From: Phytoseiulus persimilis
Lineage: Eukaryota; Arthropoda; Arachnida; Mesostigmata; Phytoseiidae
DNA: 64,000 bases
Direction of reading: 5' to 3'
Assembly (NCBI GenBank): GCA_037576195.1
Contig: CM075101.1
Coordinates: forward strand, 21,824,001 to 21,888,000
The notes under the pieces are model-generated. The model was not told the DNA's origin, did no database searches, and saw nothing but the letters and a program-made list of their open reading frames with translations. Shown here piece after piece: positions 12,710-30,039 of the stretch; position 1 is the stretch's first letter, and every line of letters starts with the position of its first letter. The position numbers and the translations under genes are program-made.

Positions 12710-15262
12710 TTCGCGCAATGCCTGCAAGAGATCTTTCCATAGGAGTGGTAATGATGACATCTGCTGCACCACACTCGCTGGAGCGGCTGATCGGGTCACA
12801 CTTCGCTCGCGGATTTTCCGCGGAGGAAATCTCTGAGGGATCTCAGGAAGCTTTACGGGAATCAGCTCGCTTGCGGCGGTCCCGTTGGGAAGAGCTCTCG
12901 AATGACGCGAGAACTAGTGACTTACCGGCATGAACAATGCACTTCACCAGACGCGAGATCCGGCCGTATCGTCCACTGACAGGCCATTCGCTCTGCACGA
13001 TCAGCTTCAAACCAACATACTTTGAGTACCACTGGACCTGACGAAAACCAACGCACGAGCCTCGCCGACCACGACAAACCGGGGACTGGTTGAGGAATTA
13101 CAAGGTAGACGAGAGGAACGGGTTCTTTCCTCTTCGTAGTCGTCTCCTTCAATGCCTTCCGTTCCGTGGCCGCTGTTTTGTTTCGCTTTCTGGGGCGAAT
13201 CAAGCACACAAAATGACGATCGAGTCGATCCGAAATCAATCACAGCGACTGCTCGTCACCGATTGAACCGACATCCGCAGTTCGTCTCACACAAGCTGCG
13301 TTCACATGATAACTGATACGGTCGTTCTGGCCGTCTGGATAGTTGGAGAACGCCACAGGAATCCCTACGGATTGATGGGCCTCGGCAAGCTTTGTGACTC
13401 CGCAGCCTCGTCAGTGGCCCAAATGTCGCCTCGTGGGGTGGTCACATGTTCCTACCACTTCCACGGAGGAACAGTCACTGTTAGACAGACGAGTTCCAGA
13501 AACTGGGAGGTCCAGAAAACCGAATGGGTTACGGAAACAGCATCAAGCCATACTAAGTGGGCGAATAAGGGAAAGGAACAACACGGTCAAACGGCACAAA
13601 AGAGGAGTTAGTATCCGACAAGGCAACAAGTGTCACTTTCCAAGCGCCGGTCACCCTTCGCCGGGCTTTATGAATCCAGGGAGTGTTCCAGCGTTTACAA
13701 TACTTCGCTTGGTGTCGTTTCGCTGGCCTAGGGCGGGCGGACGGGCGGACGAGTCGGCCAGTGGTTTGTTCGGTGAACGAGCGAACCGCTAAAAAACTTT
13801 TCCAGGCAACGGGTTCCACCGGCTCACACAAGTGGACGACTTGACGTCGCCGACGTCGCTTGACGACTTCACTCGGAGAAGGTGGCCACGGACCCACCTC
13901 ATATGCCCGCGCTCAGCAAACATCGATTGCGTGCGCGATGAACTATCGATCCTAGGTCAAAAAGGAGAGACCCCGGTAGCTGCTCCATGCCGGACGCGGA
14001 AACCGGATGCTCAGGGAGCTATTGAGATATTCGAGGTTGGCACTCTGAGCGGAGCAGCGCTCTTCCAATCCATCTTGGAATTGGAAACCGTAGACGTCGC
14101 CATTGTTGAGGGACGGGCCAAGAATGCGACAGGGAGACTTTTGAATGACGCGAAGATCAATGAACCATGCCCACAATTCCGGAACAGCCGGATAAAGGAA
14201 TCACTTCCTGATCGGAAAAACATGAATATAGTGCACCAGCTCGCTGTTTATCGAGCCCATTCCTCCTCGGATGGGATCCGCTGGGATTCTTCCCCGAAAA
14301 CTCCGGAGTCTCTGACCGCCCCCAAAGCTCGGCCTCCGTGACCTTCCGTGCGAATACGAGACATGAGAGAAGTTCAAGTCGGAGCTCGGACCGACTCGAA
14401 ATCGATGACTGACGATTCTCAGGAGTCCCAGATGGGCTCAATACCTCAAAAGTCACCAATCGACAAGACTTTGGTAAGCCCGATTGACCATGGTTTGGAC
14501 ACCATTGTGATTGTAACCTACAACGTTGAACCTACAGGTGGGAAAGGATCGCTTAGGTCACGCAGCGGACGCTCCATGTGTGTCTGAAAGTACTTGTTTC
14601 TGACAGCTTTCGCCGAAGACAGTGCCGATCTCGACACCAGTCCGTGGGTGGCTCTGTGTCTCGGCAAGTTCCCGGAATTCTGCGTGAGACCGGATCGTAT
14701 TCGAGCTCGGTGACATACGGAGAGAGCGTTACACGAACATTCCCTGTATCCCCGATCCCGTACGTGCAACAAAAAAATTGAGAACTCATCTGTGCCCGAA
14801 GCGATGATATACACTAACAGGTCTTATTGTGAAGTTCATCAGCAATCTGCGGGAATACCCTAACCGTTCTTCTTGTTCGGAAGTTCGAGACACCTCGAGA
14901 AGGAAGGAGACGATGTGTGCGAAAAAATCTTGTTGACTATAACTTCTCATACGTACACTGCCAATGAGAGGAAATGGGTAGGTTTGAATGTTGAATACAT
15001 GACATGTCGCATGAACAAGACCCACCTCCAAACGGACATCACGAGAGCTTGCTTGGAAAAGTTCACGAAAACAAAATGGGATTAGAAAAAAGACGTTCAG
15101 GAAGCTCTCACTGAAAGCCTTTACTCCATGGAACATATGAAATACGGATGATCGTTCACAGAAAGGTCTGGGAACGATTCAGTTTGTGATCAGTTTACAG
15201 TTTTTGTTGTTGCTGCTTCTGTCTCTCGATTATGTCGCCGTCTCAGCTAAAAAATAATGTAT
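12710..15262. other. intergenic region between the FAS1 and ZC3H18 genes
   Basis: This holds the 5' flank and probably 5' leader of the minus-strand FAS1 gene, and the 3' flank of ZC3H18. Open frames of 70-170 codons occur on both strands (for example 13832-14341 plus, 14786-15136 minus), but none shows a recognisable domain or a convincing splice chain. No AATAAA or ATTAAA was found on the minus strand just below 15263. Nothing else was seen. Confidence 0.5.
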
Positions 15263-16972
15263 TCATGCTCTAGCTTTCTTCTTAGCGATAGCATCTTCGA
15301 TAGCTTTCAGTTGTTTCATTAGGTCCTCTCGCTTCGCAGCGTCGGATTTTTTCTCTGTCTTCTTCTTCACCTCAACTGGTGCTGCCGACCTCACGGGCGG
15401 TGGTGGTGGTGAGGGCGAGACCCTCGCTTTCTTAGGACTCTCTGAGGGAGATCGGCTAGGACTTGCACTGAAAGGCCTTTTTGTTGGCAGTTTCTTGGAC
15501 TTATCAAGAAGATTCATTTTGATCGGAGGAGCCACCGCTCTCCCGACGGAAGGCTGGCGAGGTCTACGCGGAATGCCCTCGGGAGTTCGAGAGCGACTGA
15601 ATCTTCGTCGTCGGGGAGATCTAGAACGCGACCTTGAGGTGGAACTCGACGAGGAAGACCTTCGACGGGGTCTTCCGACCGTCACAGGAGGTGGTGGTGC
15701 CGCGACGCCGGCTGTCGCCGCTGGAACCCGGGATCGGTAACGAGTAGGAGAGGGACTGGCCATCAGGCGTCCTCTCTCCGAGGGATACCTCTGACGTCCC
15801 GCGCCACGATAACCCCTTGAGGCCGGTCCACCACGATCGCGACGCCTGTCCCTGGAACGAGATCTCGAGGAGCTTCTCGAAGAGCTGTATGAACTTGCTG
15901 AGGAGATTGAGGAAGAATAACTTCGAGATGACGAACTCCTGCTCCGGCGTTTTGGTCTGCGAGCGGGTGATTTTGATCTCATCCATGGATCTCGCCAACT
16001 GTCACCGGCTCCCTGACGTGACCTTGTTGCGGCTGCGTGACGCTCTTCTTTCCAGCGATCCAGATTCAGGGGCGATGCCGATCGCCCATCGCGATTTTTG
16101 TCGAAGGTACCGTAGTGTTTGCTGCGCAGCGGGGGTGACGGGGACGGCGAGGGTCGCAGCGAAACGTCCCGCGGTGGAGATTCCTGCAATCCTTGGTGGA
16201 GTCTTCGATCTTCGAATGCGGGATCTTCTTCACGGCGTCGATTGGCTTCCCTCAACAGTTGTTTCGCATTTCGCAAGCCTCTCTCCCACGCGTTTTCCAC
16301 AGGCGCCATAGGGACGGAGGAATAAGGACCTCCTGGGGGAGGGAAAGGCGCTGGAGCACCACCATAGGTTCGTCCCTGGTGAGAGAACGGTGATGGACCT
16401 CTTCCCATACCGCCCGGATGAACGAAACGGCATTGATTTCCCCAAGTGCACTGCCCTCGACTGAAGAACCGACAAATTGGAGGTTTTTCCTCGCGACTTT
16501 TTCCACTGGGCTCCTCGTCTGGAGTCGCTTTCACCGGCTCCTCTTCATCGGAGTCGGTGACTTCGCCGTCCTCAAGATCACTGTCGTTCCTCTTTTTACT
16601 CTTCTTTGGAGGCTTCTCTGGTTCTTTGGGAGAGTCATCATTCTCACCGTCTTCTAGTTCACCGTCGTTGTCGTCGTCGTCGTTCTTTGATTCATGAGCA
16701 CCGGGCTCAGCGGCATCGCCTTTGTCATCGCCTTCCTTTTCAGCTTTCTCGCTCGACTCTTCGGTTCTCTGGATATCGGAGGCGTCGACTTCAAAATCGA
16801 GAACTCCCTCGTGGAGCTCCATGGGGTTGTCTGATATTTTCGAAGAGATCGAGTCCTCATGTGAGATGATAGAGTCCTTAGTTTTCTCATCTAAACTAAC
16901 TTCATCATCCAGGGAGATATTTGTTTCGCCGGCATTGGATTCGCCGTTGTTGTTGTTATTCGGGGAAGACAT
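15263..16972 (-). CDS. ZC3H18: zinc finger CCCH domain-containing protein 18 (ZC3H18)
   Basis: Nuclear RNA-processing adaptor; in vertebrates ZC3H18 links the cap-binding complex to the nuclear exosome and to export factors. A single open frame runs from ATG to stop, 569 residues, with no intron needed. Residues 1-165 are acidic (poly-Asn near the start, then Asp/Glu/Ser runs such as NDDDDNDGELEDGEND). One CCCH finger lies at about 167-185 (C167-X7-C175-X5-C181-X3-H185, ICRFFSRGQCTWGNQCRFVH). It is followed by the family signature VENAWERGLRNAKQLLREAN. Next comes a long Arg/Ser-dipeptide region (about 330-470), then a Lys-rich tail ending in a helix (EDLMKQLKAIEDAIAKKKARA) that matches the conserved C terminus of ZC3H18. 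Human ZC3H18 is longer (about 950 residues), so this is a compact version. It is divergent from the PI4K2 gene, with 1.3 kb between start codons. Confidence 0.93.
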   Translation of the reverse strand: MSSPNNNNNGESNAGETNISLDDEVSLDEKTKDSIISHEDSISSKISDNPMELHEGVLDFEVDASDIQRTEESSEKAEKEGDDKGDAAEPGAHESKNDDDDNDGELEDGENDDSPKEPEKPPKKSKKRNDSDLEDGEVTDSDEEEPVKATPDEEPSGKSREEKPPICRFFSRGQCTWGNQCRFVHPGGMGRGPSPFSHQGRTYGGAPAPFPPPGGPYSSVPMAPVENAWERGLRNAKQLLREANRRREEDPAFEDRRLHQGLQESPPRDVSLRPSPSPSPPLRSKHYGTFDKNRDGRSASPLNLDRWKEERHAAATRSRQGAGDSWRDPWMRSKSPARRPKRRSRSSSSRSYSSSISSASSYSSSRSSSRSRSRDRRRDRGGPASRGYRGAGRQRYPSERGRLMASPSPTRYRSRVPAATAGVAAPPPPVTVGRPRRRSSSSSSTSRSRSRSPRRRRFSRSRTPEGIPRRPRQPSVGRAVAPPIKMNLLDKSKKLPTKRPFSASPSRSPSESPKKARVSPSPPPPPVRSAAPVEVKKKTEKKSDAAKREDLMKQLKAIEDAIAKKKARA

Positions 16973-18264
16973 GGCGCCACCTTGAGCTTCGTTGAAGGCT
17001 ATTCAAAAGCTGCTTCTGGAACAGCTCAGCGAAGTCTTGCGCAGGTGCTGGGCGTCAAATTGACCTAATCGAGCGGTCAGTACATCGGGGTTACGATGGG
17101 AGACATCACAGATTCTTGGAGAACACGCTGCACAGGGATTTTCCTTGGGCAACTGGCCCGAGATGATGCTCGAGCTTCCACAACAACAGCCGTTCTGAGC
17201 AGACGATGCTCGTCGCCTGTCCGCAAACAAGCAGAGCGCAAGGCATGATCTTTGCCTCCTGGGTGGCGCAGGTTTTCCGATCACAAGCCAGTTTCAGTCC
17301 CGATGCCAGGAGCGATGGAAATTTCTCTGAAGTGAAGAAATTGAGTGATCCTAAGATTGTCGCTCTGCGTGAAACGCATTCCAAGACGAAGTCGTGCGGG
17401 ATTGGAACAGTCCGCCGCATAGATCCGAAACTGGGATCTTGCTCTGAACCCCCGCTCGATAAAGTACATCCGCCATAACCCCTGGGTGATACGCCTGGGT
17501 GCTCAGTTTTCCTGATGACGCAGTCAGTAGGTCGAGGGGCTGAGTTTGGAATTAAAGGACACTGGTGAAGGGGCTCAAGCTCGGCTGGTGGCGCACCTCG
17601 ATTTTCTCTCGAACTACTCTCTTATAACGCGCACAGTCTCGCCTCGTAGTTGTTCTCGCATATTTTTCTCTAGAATGCCCAGAGACCGGCAAGAGGTGGG
17701 CACAATGACACTTCAAGGCTGTTCCGCAGATTCTCGAGTACTGTCAAAATCAACTTGGTCTCGTTTCCCAGGCCAGTGTTCTCAGCTTGAAATGATCAAG
17801 AGGTCGATATCTCGGACGGCGGAAGAGCTCAGGAGTCACTGTGGGATCGATGAGTCGCGTCACTACTGGTACAGGCTAAATTCGTAGATTTGTGCGTCGA
17901 AATCCGATCCCACGGGCGAAAGATCGCCTCAGCGTTGTAAACATTTTGAAATTTTGCGGCATTTATCATATGCTTGTAGTGCCCACGACAAGCTGTTTTT
18001 CTTGGATTCGTCTGCGGCACCACCATCTTTGTTCGGCACTATGGCGCCTCTGCGTTACTCATCATCGTGAGGGAGGGTGTCGTCGTGTTCTGCTGCTGCG
18101 ACCGGAGGTGGTGGTGAGCAAGCGTCAACAGCATCAGCCGCTGCAGTTACTAGTTGCAGAGATCTTTATAGCACGCGACGAGAGGCTGCCTCCCAAACTG
18201 TGATGATTCTCGAGACTGTGTAGACCGAATCCCATCGTTACTCCGACTATCGGACGGACGAATA
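16973..18264. other. divergent promoter region between ZC3H18 and PI4K2
   Basis: This 1.3-kb segment separates two start codons pointing away from each other and must carry both 5' leaders and promoters. Open frames of about 90-115 codons occur on both strands (17106-17420 minus, 17206-17478 plus, 17546-17887 plus) and overlap one another. None shows a known domain. I cannot tell whether a small gene is present. Confidence 0.5.
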
Positions 18265-23818
<5,554 letters not shown>

Positions 23819-25289
23819 GTCGGTGTTGGACTCGAGTGAGACTCTGATCTGAGCGTTATCGATCATCACAACTGCGAAGTCCGACAGAGAGCCATCTGCT
23901 CTCCCACGAACGTTCCAACAGTTGAAATCTTGTTTTTATATCAAACACTCCCTGATTTCGACTTTTACACCTGAGGAGTGCAACTTCTGAGAGATGTCAC
24001 GAAGACACGGTGGCTGGAGCAGTGAATCCCTTGCTAGTTTGCGATGATTTTAGAGACAAGCGTGATGATTGGAATAAACCGCCGGCGGTTACTAAGTGAG
24101 TAGTCTACGAACGGAACGCGGGAGTAGCGAGGAAAGCATTTGACGCTCTTGGAGCAACTTCCGATCGCCTTCTCGACTGGTGGAACAATGAGCCTCTCAA
24201 TGACGAGGCTCTCGGAGTGCCTCGGCTCACCGGCTATCCAGCGGATTGAGTGATCAATCTTGACCGCTGAGCTCAATTCCAGAGCGGGTATGCAGAGGAG
24301 CAGAGATGCGGGAGGAGTGCGTTGTCGGTAGAATACGAAATCCTGAGTTTCGAAATGGTTAGTCATGTCTGTTTGATCATTCCCGCCCAGGAAGAGGGAC
24401 GAGGGCGAAATTTAGTGGGGTTGGGTAGAGTCAAAGAAACTTTCATGATGATGAATGAAGCGAAGAGAAGATTCGAGGAGTTCGAGTCGTAGGTGTCAGG
24501 GATGAAGATGTTCGCACATTGCTTTCGGAAGCTTTCGGAACCGATTCTGAACTGCTGTCCTGTCTTCTTTCAGTTAAAATATGGTAGTCCGTGATTTCCA
24601 AATTCCCGATCACCATTGAATGGTATAGAGAGGTGTTATCGAGCGGGCCCAAGTGTTGTCTAATCATATCGTTCGCACCGAATTCTGCATTCAGGAGAAA
24701 CTCGAGGCCTCGCCCGTGGTTCGGTATCACGGTCTACTAATTTGTTGTTATTTGCTTTTGGCCTGCGTGTTTGCGCATTTGCCGAAGCGAGTTAGTCTAA
24801 CGTATTCCGAGGTCGTGTGAGTGCGCGCGTGCTTGAGAACGGAAGTATGAACGATCATCCAATCCCGCGGAGAAAGTTCCGATGGGAAGGAGCGACTTTC
24901 AGATTGTAAGATGATCGAAGGGGAGAGATATTTACACACACACAGTGTCTATTTTGTTATCTCTTAACAAAATGAATAAAAAGAAGTAACTACCTAAACT
25001 CGGTATCCTCATAGAGTCAGGGCTCAGATCTTATTGATGCATGGTTTTCCGGTCCCGATAGAGAGAGAACGATAGAAAGAAGAAGATTTCCGAACAACAA
25101 ATCATTTATGGGATCTACATTTCCGGACTGTGTGCCCACAAGCATTGATTCATATGCACGTCAGCTTCCAGGAACGTCATTATCTTGAGGCTTCCCTCAA
25201 CGCATTCTACAATTTCAATTAAGATCAAATATTCTGCATAAATATCGACGATTCACGATCGGACAGCGAGACCCGTTGTCTCTGGTCAC
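23819..25289. other. 3' flanks of the convergent PI4K2 and SRFBP1 genes
   Basis: The two genes end toward each other, so this 1.5-kb segment should be mostly 3' untranslated and terminator sequence. A candidate poly(A) signal for the plus-strand kinase is at 24073. Two minus-strand open frames of about 95-110 codons (24034-24366 and 24443-24730) have no recognisable domain. A short CA run lies at about 24934-24945. Confidence 0.5.
24073..24078 (+). terminator. candidate poly(A) signal of the PI4K2 gene
   Basis: AATAAA lies 255 bases after the kinase stop codon on the same strand, a normal 3' UTR distance. The cleavage site is not visible. Confidence 0.45.
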
Positions 25290-28200
25290 TCAATCGTCGA
25301 AAACAATTTTTTTGCCTTCGAACGGCTTATTCAACGCTTCGTTGAGTTTCTTCTTCGCCATCCACGACGGGTGAAGTTTCTCCGCCGTCCCTGGCCTCGT
25401 TTTATCCTGGAATATGAGGAATTTCAGCGCGAGCGAGCGATTCACACCTCGAAGCGACAGAGATACTGAGGAGCAGCGATTGGACAACAAAAATCAGATG
25501 GCGGGGAGATAGAAAGAGAATCTAAATATTAACCTGAGTTCCATTCCCCTGAGGAGCAGCAGAGCTGGATGAGTAATGCTGTTGCCATCGATCCCTCTTC
25601 ATGGGCCCTCCTGCTTGTCGTTCGGAACGCTCTGAGAAACGCTTGTCCTTTTGTTCGAAGCGTCCCCTGCTCGGCCGTCGTTCATCTCGATTCGTTCGTG
25701 GGTCGGAGCTCGCATTTTTAGAGAAGTTCACGAAGTCCCTACGGCGGTCCTGCGATGGGAAGTTCTCGAACCTCCCCGGTAATGACGCTCTCGGGTTCTT
25801 CCCCAACCGATGTTGTCCGTTTCTGTTGAAACGTTCACTAGCAGGCACATCTCGCGCGCCGGAGGAGTTGTGGTCAAAAGGCTTCCTCCCTGGAATTGGA
25901 GCTCAGGTGATTCTCGGAAAAACGCCGCGCTCGGACACGAAGGAATCTGATGAATATCCGGGGAATCCAAATTCGTAAGACCAGAACGTTACTCACTTTC
26001 GGAGCCTGGTTGGCGGTCTTGATGTTGAAAGCTCTTCCGCGGCCGGAAATCCTTCCCAAAAGTCATGTTGGATCTGGGTTCAGCATCTGCGGCGGACGTG
26101 AGAAAACGGCATGAGGTTAGCGAAATCGGTCTGCTTCAGCCCAAAGCGGGTGCACCGACAGGTGACGGAAGTGCTTATATGAGGATGAGGATATACATGA
26201 ATATTGAAAAGTAATGCTGTGTCTGACCGTCACTGCCGTCTTGCGCGGGATCGTTGAAGCTCCGCTGTTTTCCATGACCTCTCCTCTGGCGTCTGTTCAG
26301 CCCAGGAGCTTTCTCCTTTGGGATAGTGCGCGACTGAACGTCTTCAGGCTGCTCTCCTTTCCTCAGAAAGAATGACGACGCTCGGTCATCATCCCTCTCC
26401 TCGTCGCTGTCGCATTCATTCCCGCGGTGATCATTAGGATCCTCCTGTGTTGGAAACCGCTCTTCAGAAGAGTCAGGTTCGTAGCTTGAGACTGGAAACA
26501 GAAATCAGAGTCGTAAGGCTCTGGACATGATCACCCCAAATGGGCTTTCGAGAAGCAGTGCAACCAACCGGGTATTTTCATGGTTCCTTGAGCGCCGTTC
26601 GATTTGAACTTCTTCTCGATTCGTTCTTCAAATTCGCGCTCCCGGTCACTATCATCGTTCTCGTCGCTGTGGTCCTCGTCCCTCCCTTCGCTACTACCTT
26701 CTTCGTCTTGATCCGAGTTCTCGCTACCGTTGGCCAGAATTTTCTTCCATTCACTCACAGAAAGCGCCGAGCTGACCGGCTTCTTGCCAAGGGGAGTGAC
26801 CTGTTCCTCGGATGGGTTTTCATGTCCGTCCTCGCTGCTTTCTTCGTCGACACTATCGCCTCGACTCTCTTGATCTTCATCTTCTTCGTCGCTCTCTTCA
26901 GCGTCAGAATCGTTTTCATCACCTCCAGTGCTACTTCCCTCTTCATTCTTGCTGCTCTCCTCCTCCGCGAGTTCTTCATGAGCATTTCTGCTATCGCTAT
27001 CGCTTGCATCATCGATCTCTTCAGATGTTGATTTTTCGCTCTCACTACTGCTTACGGGGTATTTCGGAGCATAAGGACGGAAAGGAACTTGGCAGACCGT
27101 CGAACTAGAGGGGCTCTCCTCCTCTTGGTCTACATCTGCTCTGGAGGGACTCGCTTCCTCACTGGTCACCGACACAGCTCGCTTCTCCGAATCGAGTCGA
27201 GGTTCATTATCTCCCCGGTCATCATCATCACTTTCTTCTTCTGCTGTTTCAACCTTCCCGCGTGCTTTGAAATCTCCGGAGTCATCGGCGGAGCTGACGC
27301 CTTTAGAGTCTTTAGACGTCTGCATCGGTTCAATGATGAATCGATTGCTCACTGATTTAGTTTTCTTCTCCTTCTGTAACGCAAGCGATATCACATTGAG
27401 TCATCAGCCCCCCTCAGATTCATCCTTCAGACTGTTGCTGCGATAATTCAAGATCGGCAACACTAACATTTCTCGCCCGCCGATCACTTGGCGCTTCGTT
27501 GCGTTTGGCTCGTTTGCCGCCGTTTTGATTATCTGTTAATTGAAAAAGACAACGTTATCAGAAGAGATATGAAATGATGCAGACGAATGTTTCTCGCAGG
27601 AGCATCGAGGTAATCAGAGAAGTGCAAGAACGGGGCCAACCTTCGGAATTTCCGAACTCCGCTTTTCTTTTTCTTGCTTCGGCGATCTCTCTGGCAGATA
27701 ATCGTTGCGGCTGGAAACATGGATTGATAGTTAGTTCCCGAAGGTCTCAGGGGTCATCGTATTCCTGATTCGTCACAGCTAGACAAAATGTTCTCTTCCG
27801 AGATTGCTTTCTTCGATCAGTACCTCATCGGGATCCGGTTTCGAGATCCGAGTCTTCTTCATTTCTACTTTTTTATCCCACATCGCAAGCAGAGGAGGCA
27901 CCCAGTATTTCCAATCGACGTTTTCTTCTCTGAACTGTGATATTGAGCTCTCGATAAATTTGGTCCTGGGAGGGGTATGCGATCTTTTAGTGTATTAACA
28001 TGTTCCACTCAGTTCCAAGACTGAGTCCCAGCACTTCTGGTTCACGAAACCTCTAGAGACGGCTGGACTTACTTGCACAATCTGCAGAAAGCGCGATCTT
28101 CAGGGGAAGTGGATTCACGCTCGATTTTCGCAGCGAGATTCTCGGTGTTCAGGAGCATTTGCCGCGCTGCTGCTTTCCGCGCTCCTGATTTCGATAATGT

Positions 28201-28514
28201 TTTGAGGAACCTGTGAAAGAGACCATCATCCAATCACCCGACGTCGAATTCGTGGAGTACCCCGAAGAAAGGCACAATGGCTAACTATAACGAACACCCC
28301 ACGAAAAATGAGTATCACGATACCAAGCAACGGGAAGTTGAAACGCTTACGCGATCTCCAAGATTAATCGCTCGATTCGTTTGCTTGCTTTTTCATCCTT
28401 CTTCACTCGCAGTGCACGGATCTTAGACGAAAGTCGGTGGGCAACATGAACGCGCGCTTTGAGGATCAAGTTTGCTAACTTCACAACCGCGTCGTTGACC
28501 CTCTGTTTCTCCAT
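25290..28514 (-). CDS. SRFBP1: SRFBP1/BUD22-family protein
   Basis: Nuclear/nucleolar protein of the BUD22 family: yeast BUD22 acts in small-subunit ribosome biogenesis, and vertebrate SRFBP1 also binds serum response factor. Ten exons with matching phases: 28514-28351, 28210-28073, 27965-27824, 27710-27641, 27532-27468, 27373-26569, 26491-26228, 26086-25997, 25889-25534 and 25406-25290. These sum to 2211 nt (736 residues). The N terminus is a helical block with the family look (NDAVVKLANLILKARVHV, KIRALRVKKDEKASKRIERL). Exon 3 has ENVDWKYWVPPLLAMWDKK. Exon 6 (268 codons) is very acidic, rich in Glu, Ser and Asp. Exon 7 contains an SSFFL element like the family's FF-containing motif. The last exons are Arg-rich and end HPSWMAKKKLNEALNKPFEG then KKIVFDD, close to the HPSWEA...GKKI.FDD ending of the family. 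Human SRFBP1 is about 430 residues, so this one is expanded mainly by the acidic exon. Exon borders between 27468 and 27710 are the least certain. Confidence 0.85.
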
Positions 28515-29609
28515 TCTCTCGAACCCCGTCGATGTCAAGAGCAACTGCACACAATTTGGACCCTTCAACTCAGGAAGGTAGGAAACTTTCAGTAGGGATG
28601 TCGTTTCGCGTGCCGGCTGGCAGCTTCTAAGCTCACATGGGTCTTCTCTCACCGACACGACGACAACAAGTCGAATTCGATCTGCGCGACGACACGGGTG
28701 AGCATTGCTCCGAAGATCCGGGTTTGAGAATCACTCCCACCTGAACGGAAAGTCGCGGATCAGTTCAGTTCTCCTTCCATTCATGGACTCGTAGCTCTCT
28801 GGTGAGCGCGCAGAAATCTCAATTTTATGCAAGTTGATTACCGCTATTCACGAGCTCTATATTTGTTTTCCTTCCCAACAATCGACCCTCTCCACCGACA
28901 TTGATGAGTTAAGGGCTTCTTGGTGCCGGAATTGTCGTCTGCGATGGCGGCTCCCCCTGATGTTCATACGTCGAGATCTAGGAGAGCTTGTAGCAGGAGA
29001 ACATAAGTCACGAAAGCTACCATTTTCGATGTTTCCTCATACAGCTCAGCCCATGTTGATTTATAGAATGACATGAGGAAGAGGCTCCACCTCAACGAGG
29101 ACTGAGAGGGATAGCGCACGGAGTATCCGCCCTGCGGGAAAAATCATCAATCAGCCATTTTCGCTGTCAGAAGAACTCTCAAACGTCTGAGAGCTCCACG
29201 CAGCAGTCCTCTCACAGGAGGAAGCAGCTGAGAACTCTGCTGCCGTATGGGCTACCATGCTATTCTCCTGTTCTCCTGAGGATCTGCAATCATAGGAATA
29301 CACCTCCATCCACTGAAGGTATTCCTGCGCGGGGGCGGGGGATTCAGTCGCCGCCGATCATTAGCGTCGCAGAGACCCAAATGTGTTGTGTAGAAGTTGA
29401 GGTGAACGCCACTGAATGTGTTCTCGTCTGCTGGAAAGTCGTGAAAAACTACTCAATTGACTTCCCGATGCCTCCGATTCCCGTTTCTGACTCGATTGAG
29501 TGCAGCCCAACGGGAATCAAATTTAATAATCAGTTGACGGCAATTATTGACCAACGTCGCTCTTGTGAACTCAGTCGTCTCCTTATTTTAAAACCTCAGC
29601 GGACAATAT

Positions 29610-30039
29610 TCGAAAGTCTCTCAACGACACGAGATGCAGAACAGGCTCTCCGAGACTGGCTCATATTTTCACGCGGTCGAATATTTCGATCCGCGAGCCT
29701 CGCGTGAGTTTGAATCTTCCGGCTTTCAATGCAGAGATCTCAAGGAATCTGGGAATGACACAATCGAGTCGGCGACTTCCACGTTCGATGTCAGGGTATC
29801 AAATTAAAAGACCAGGAGGATTCATATTCAACCCGGTGACTAGGGGATATGTGGACGTGGGTGCTGGAATGCGCGGATGCTTGTCGGCTTCCGTTGCTAG
29901 AAGTTCACAAGACCGTGCTCGAAATGCCGAATTCAAAGCAATCGTAATAAATTGCTGGGGCTGTCTCACTTCTGTTGGACATTCATGGAACTTTTCGACG
30001 ACAGTCGGACTCTCCTCCGTCGGCAAGTGTCCTGAGTGA
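29610..30039 (+). CDS. unidentified two-exon coding-like island
   Basis: Two segments look like spliced exons: about 29610-29702, ending before a strong gtgagt, and from about 29799, after gatgtcag, to a stop at 30039. The joint reading frame gives ETGSYFHAVEYFDPRAS joined to RYQIKRPGGFIFNPVTRG and then YVDVGAGMRGCLSASVARS. The last part loosely recalls the pre-PAZ linker of Argonaute proteins (small residues after an aspartate, then a serine-valine-arginine-like turn), but the match is too weak to name. A good donor (gtaata) follows KAI near 29939, so the exon may end earlier. No start exon and no PAZ or PIWI sequence was found nearby, so this could be a decayed gene fragment. Confidence 0.25.
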
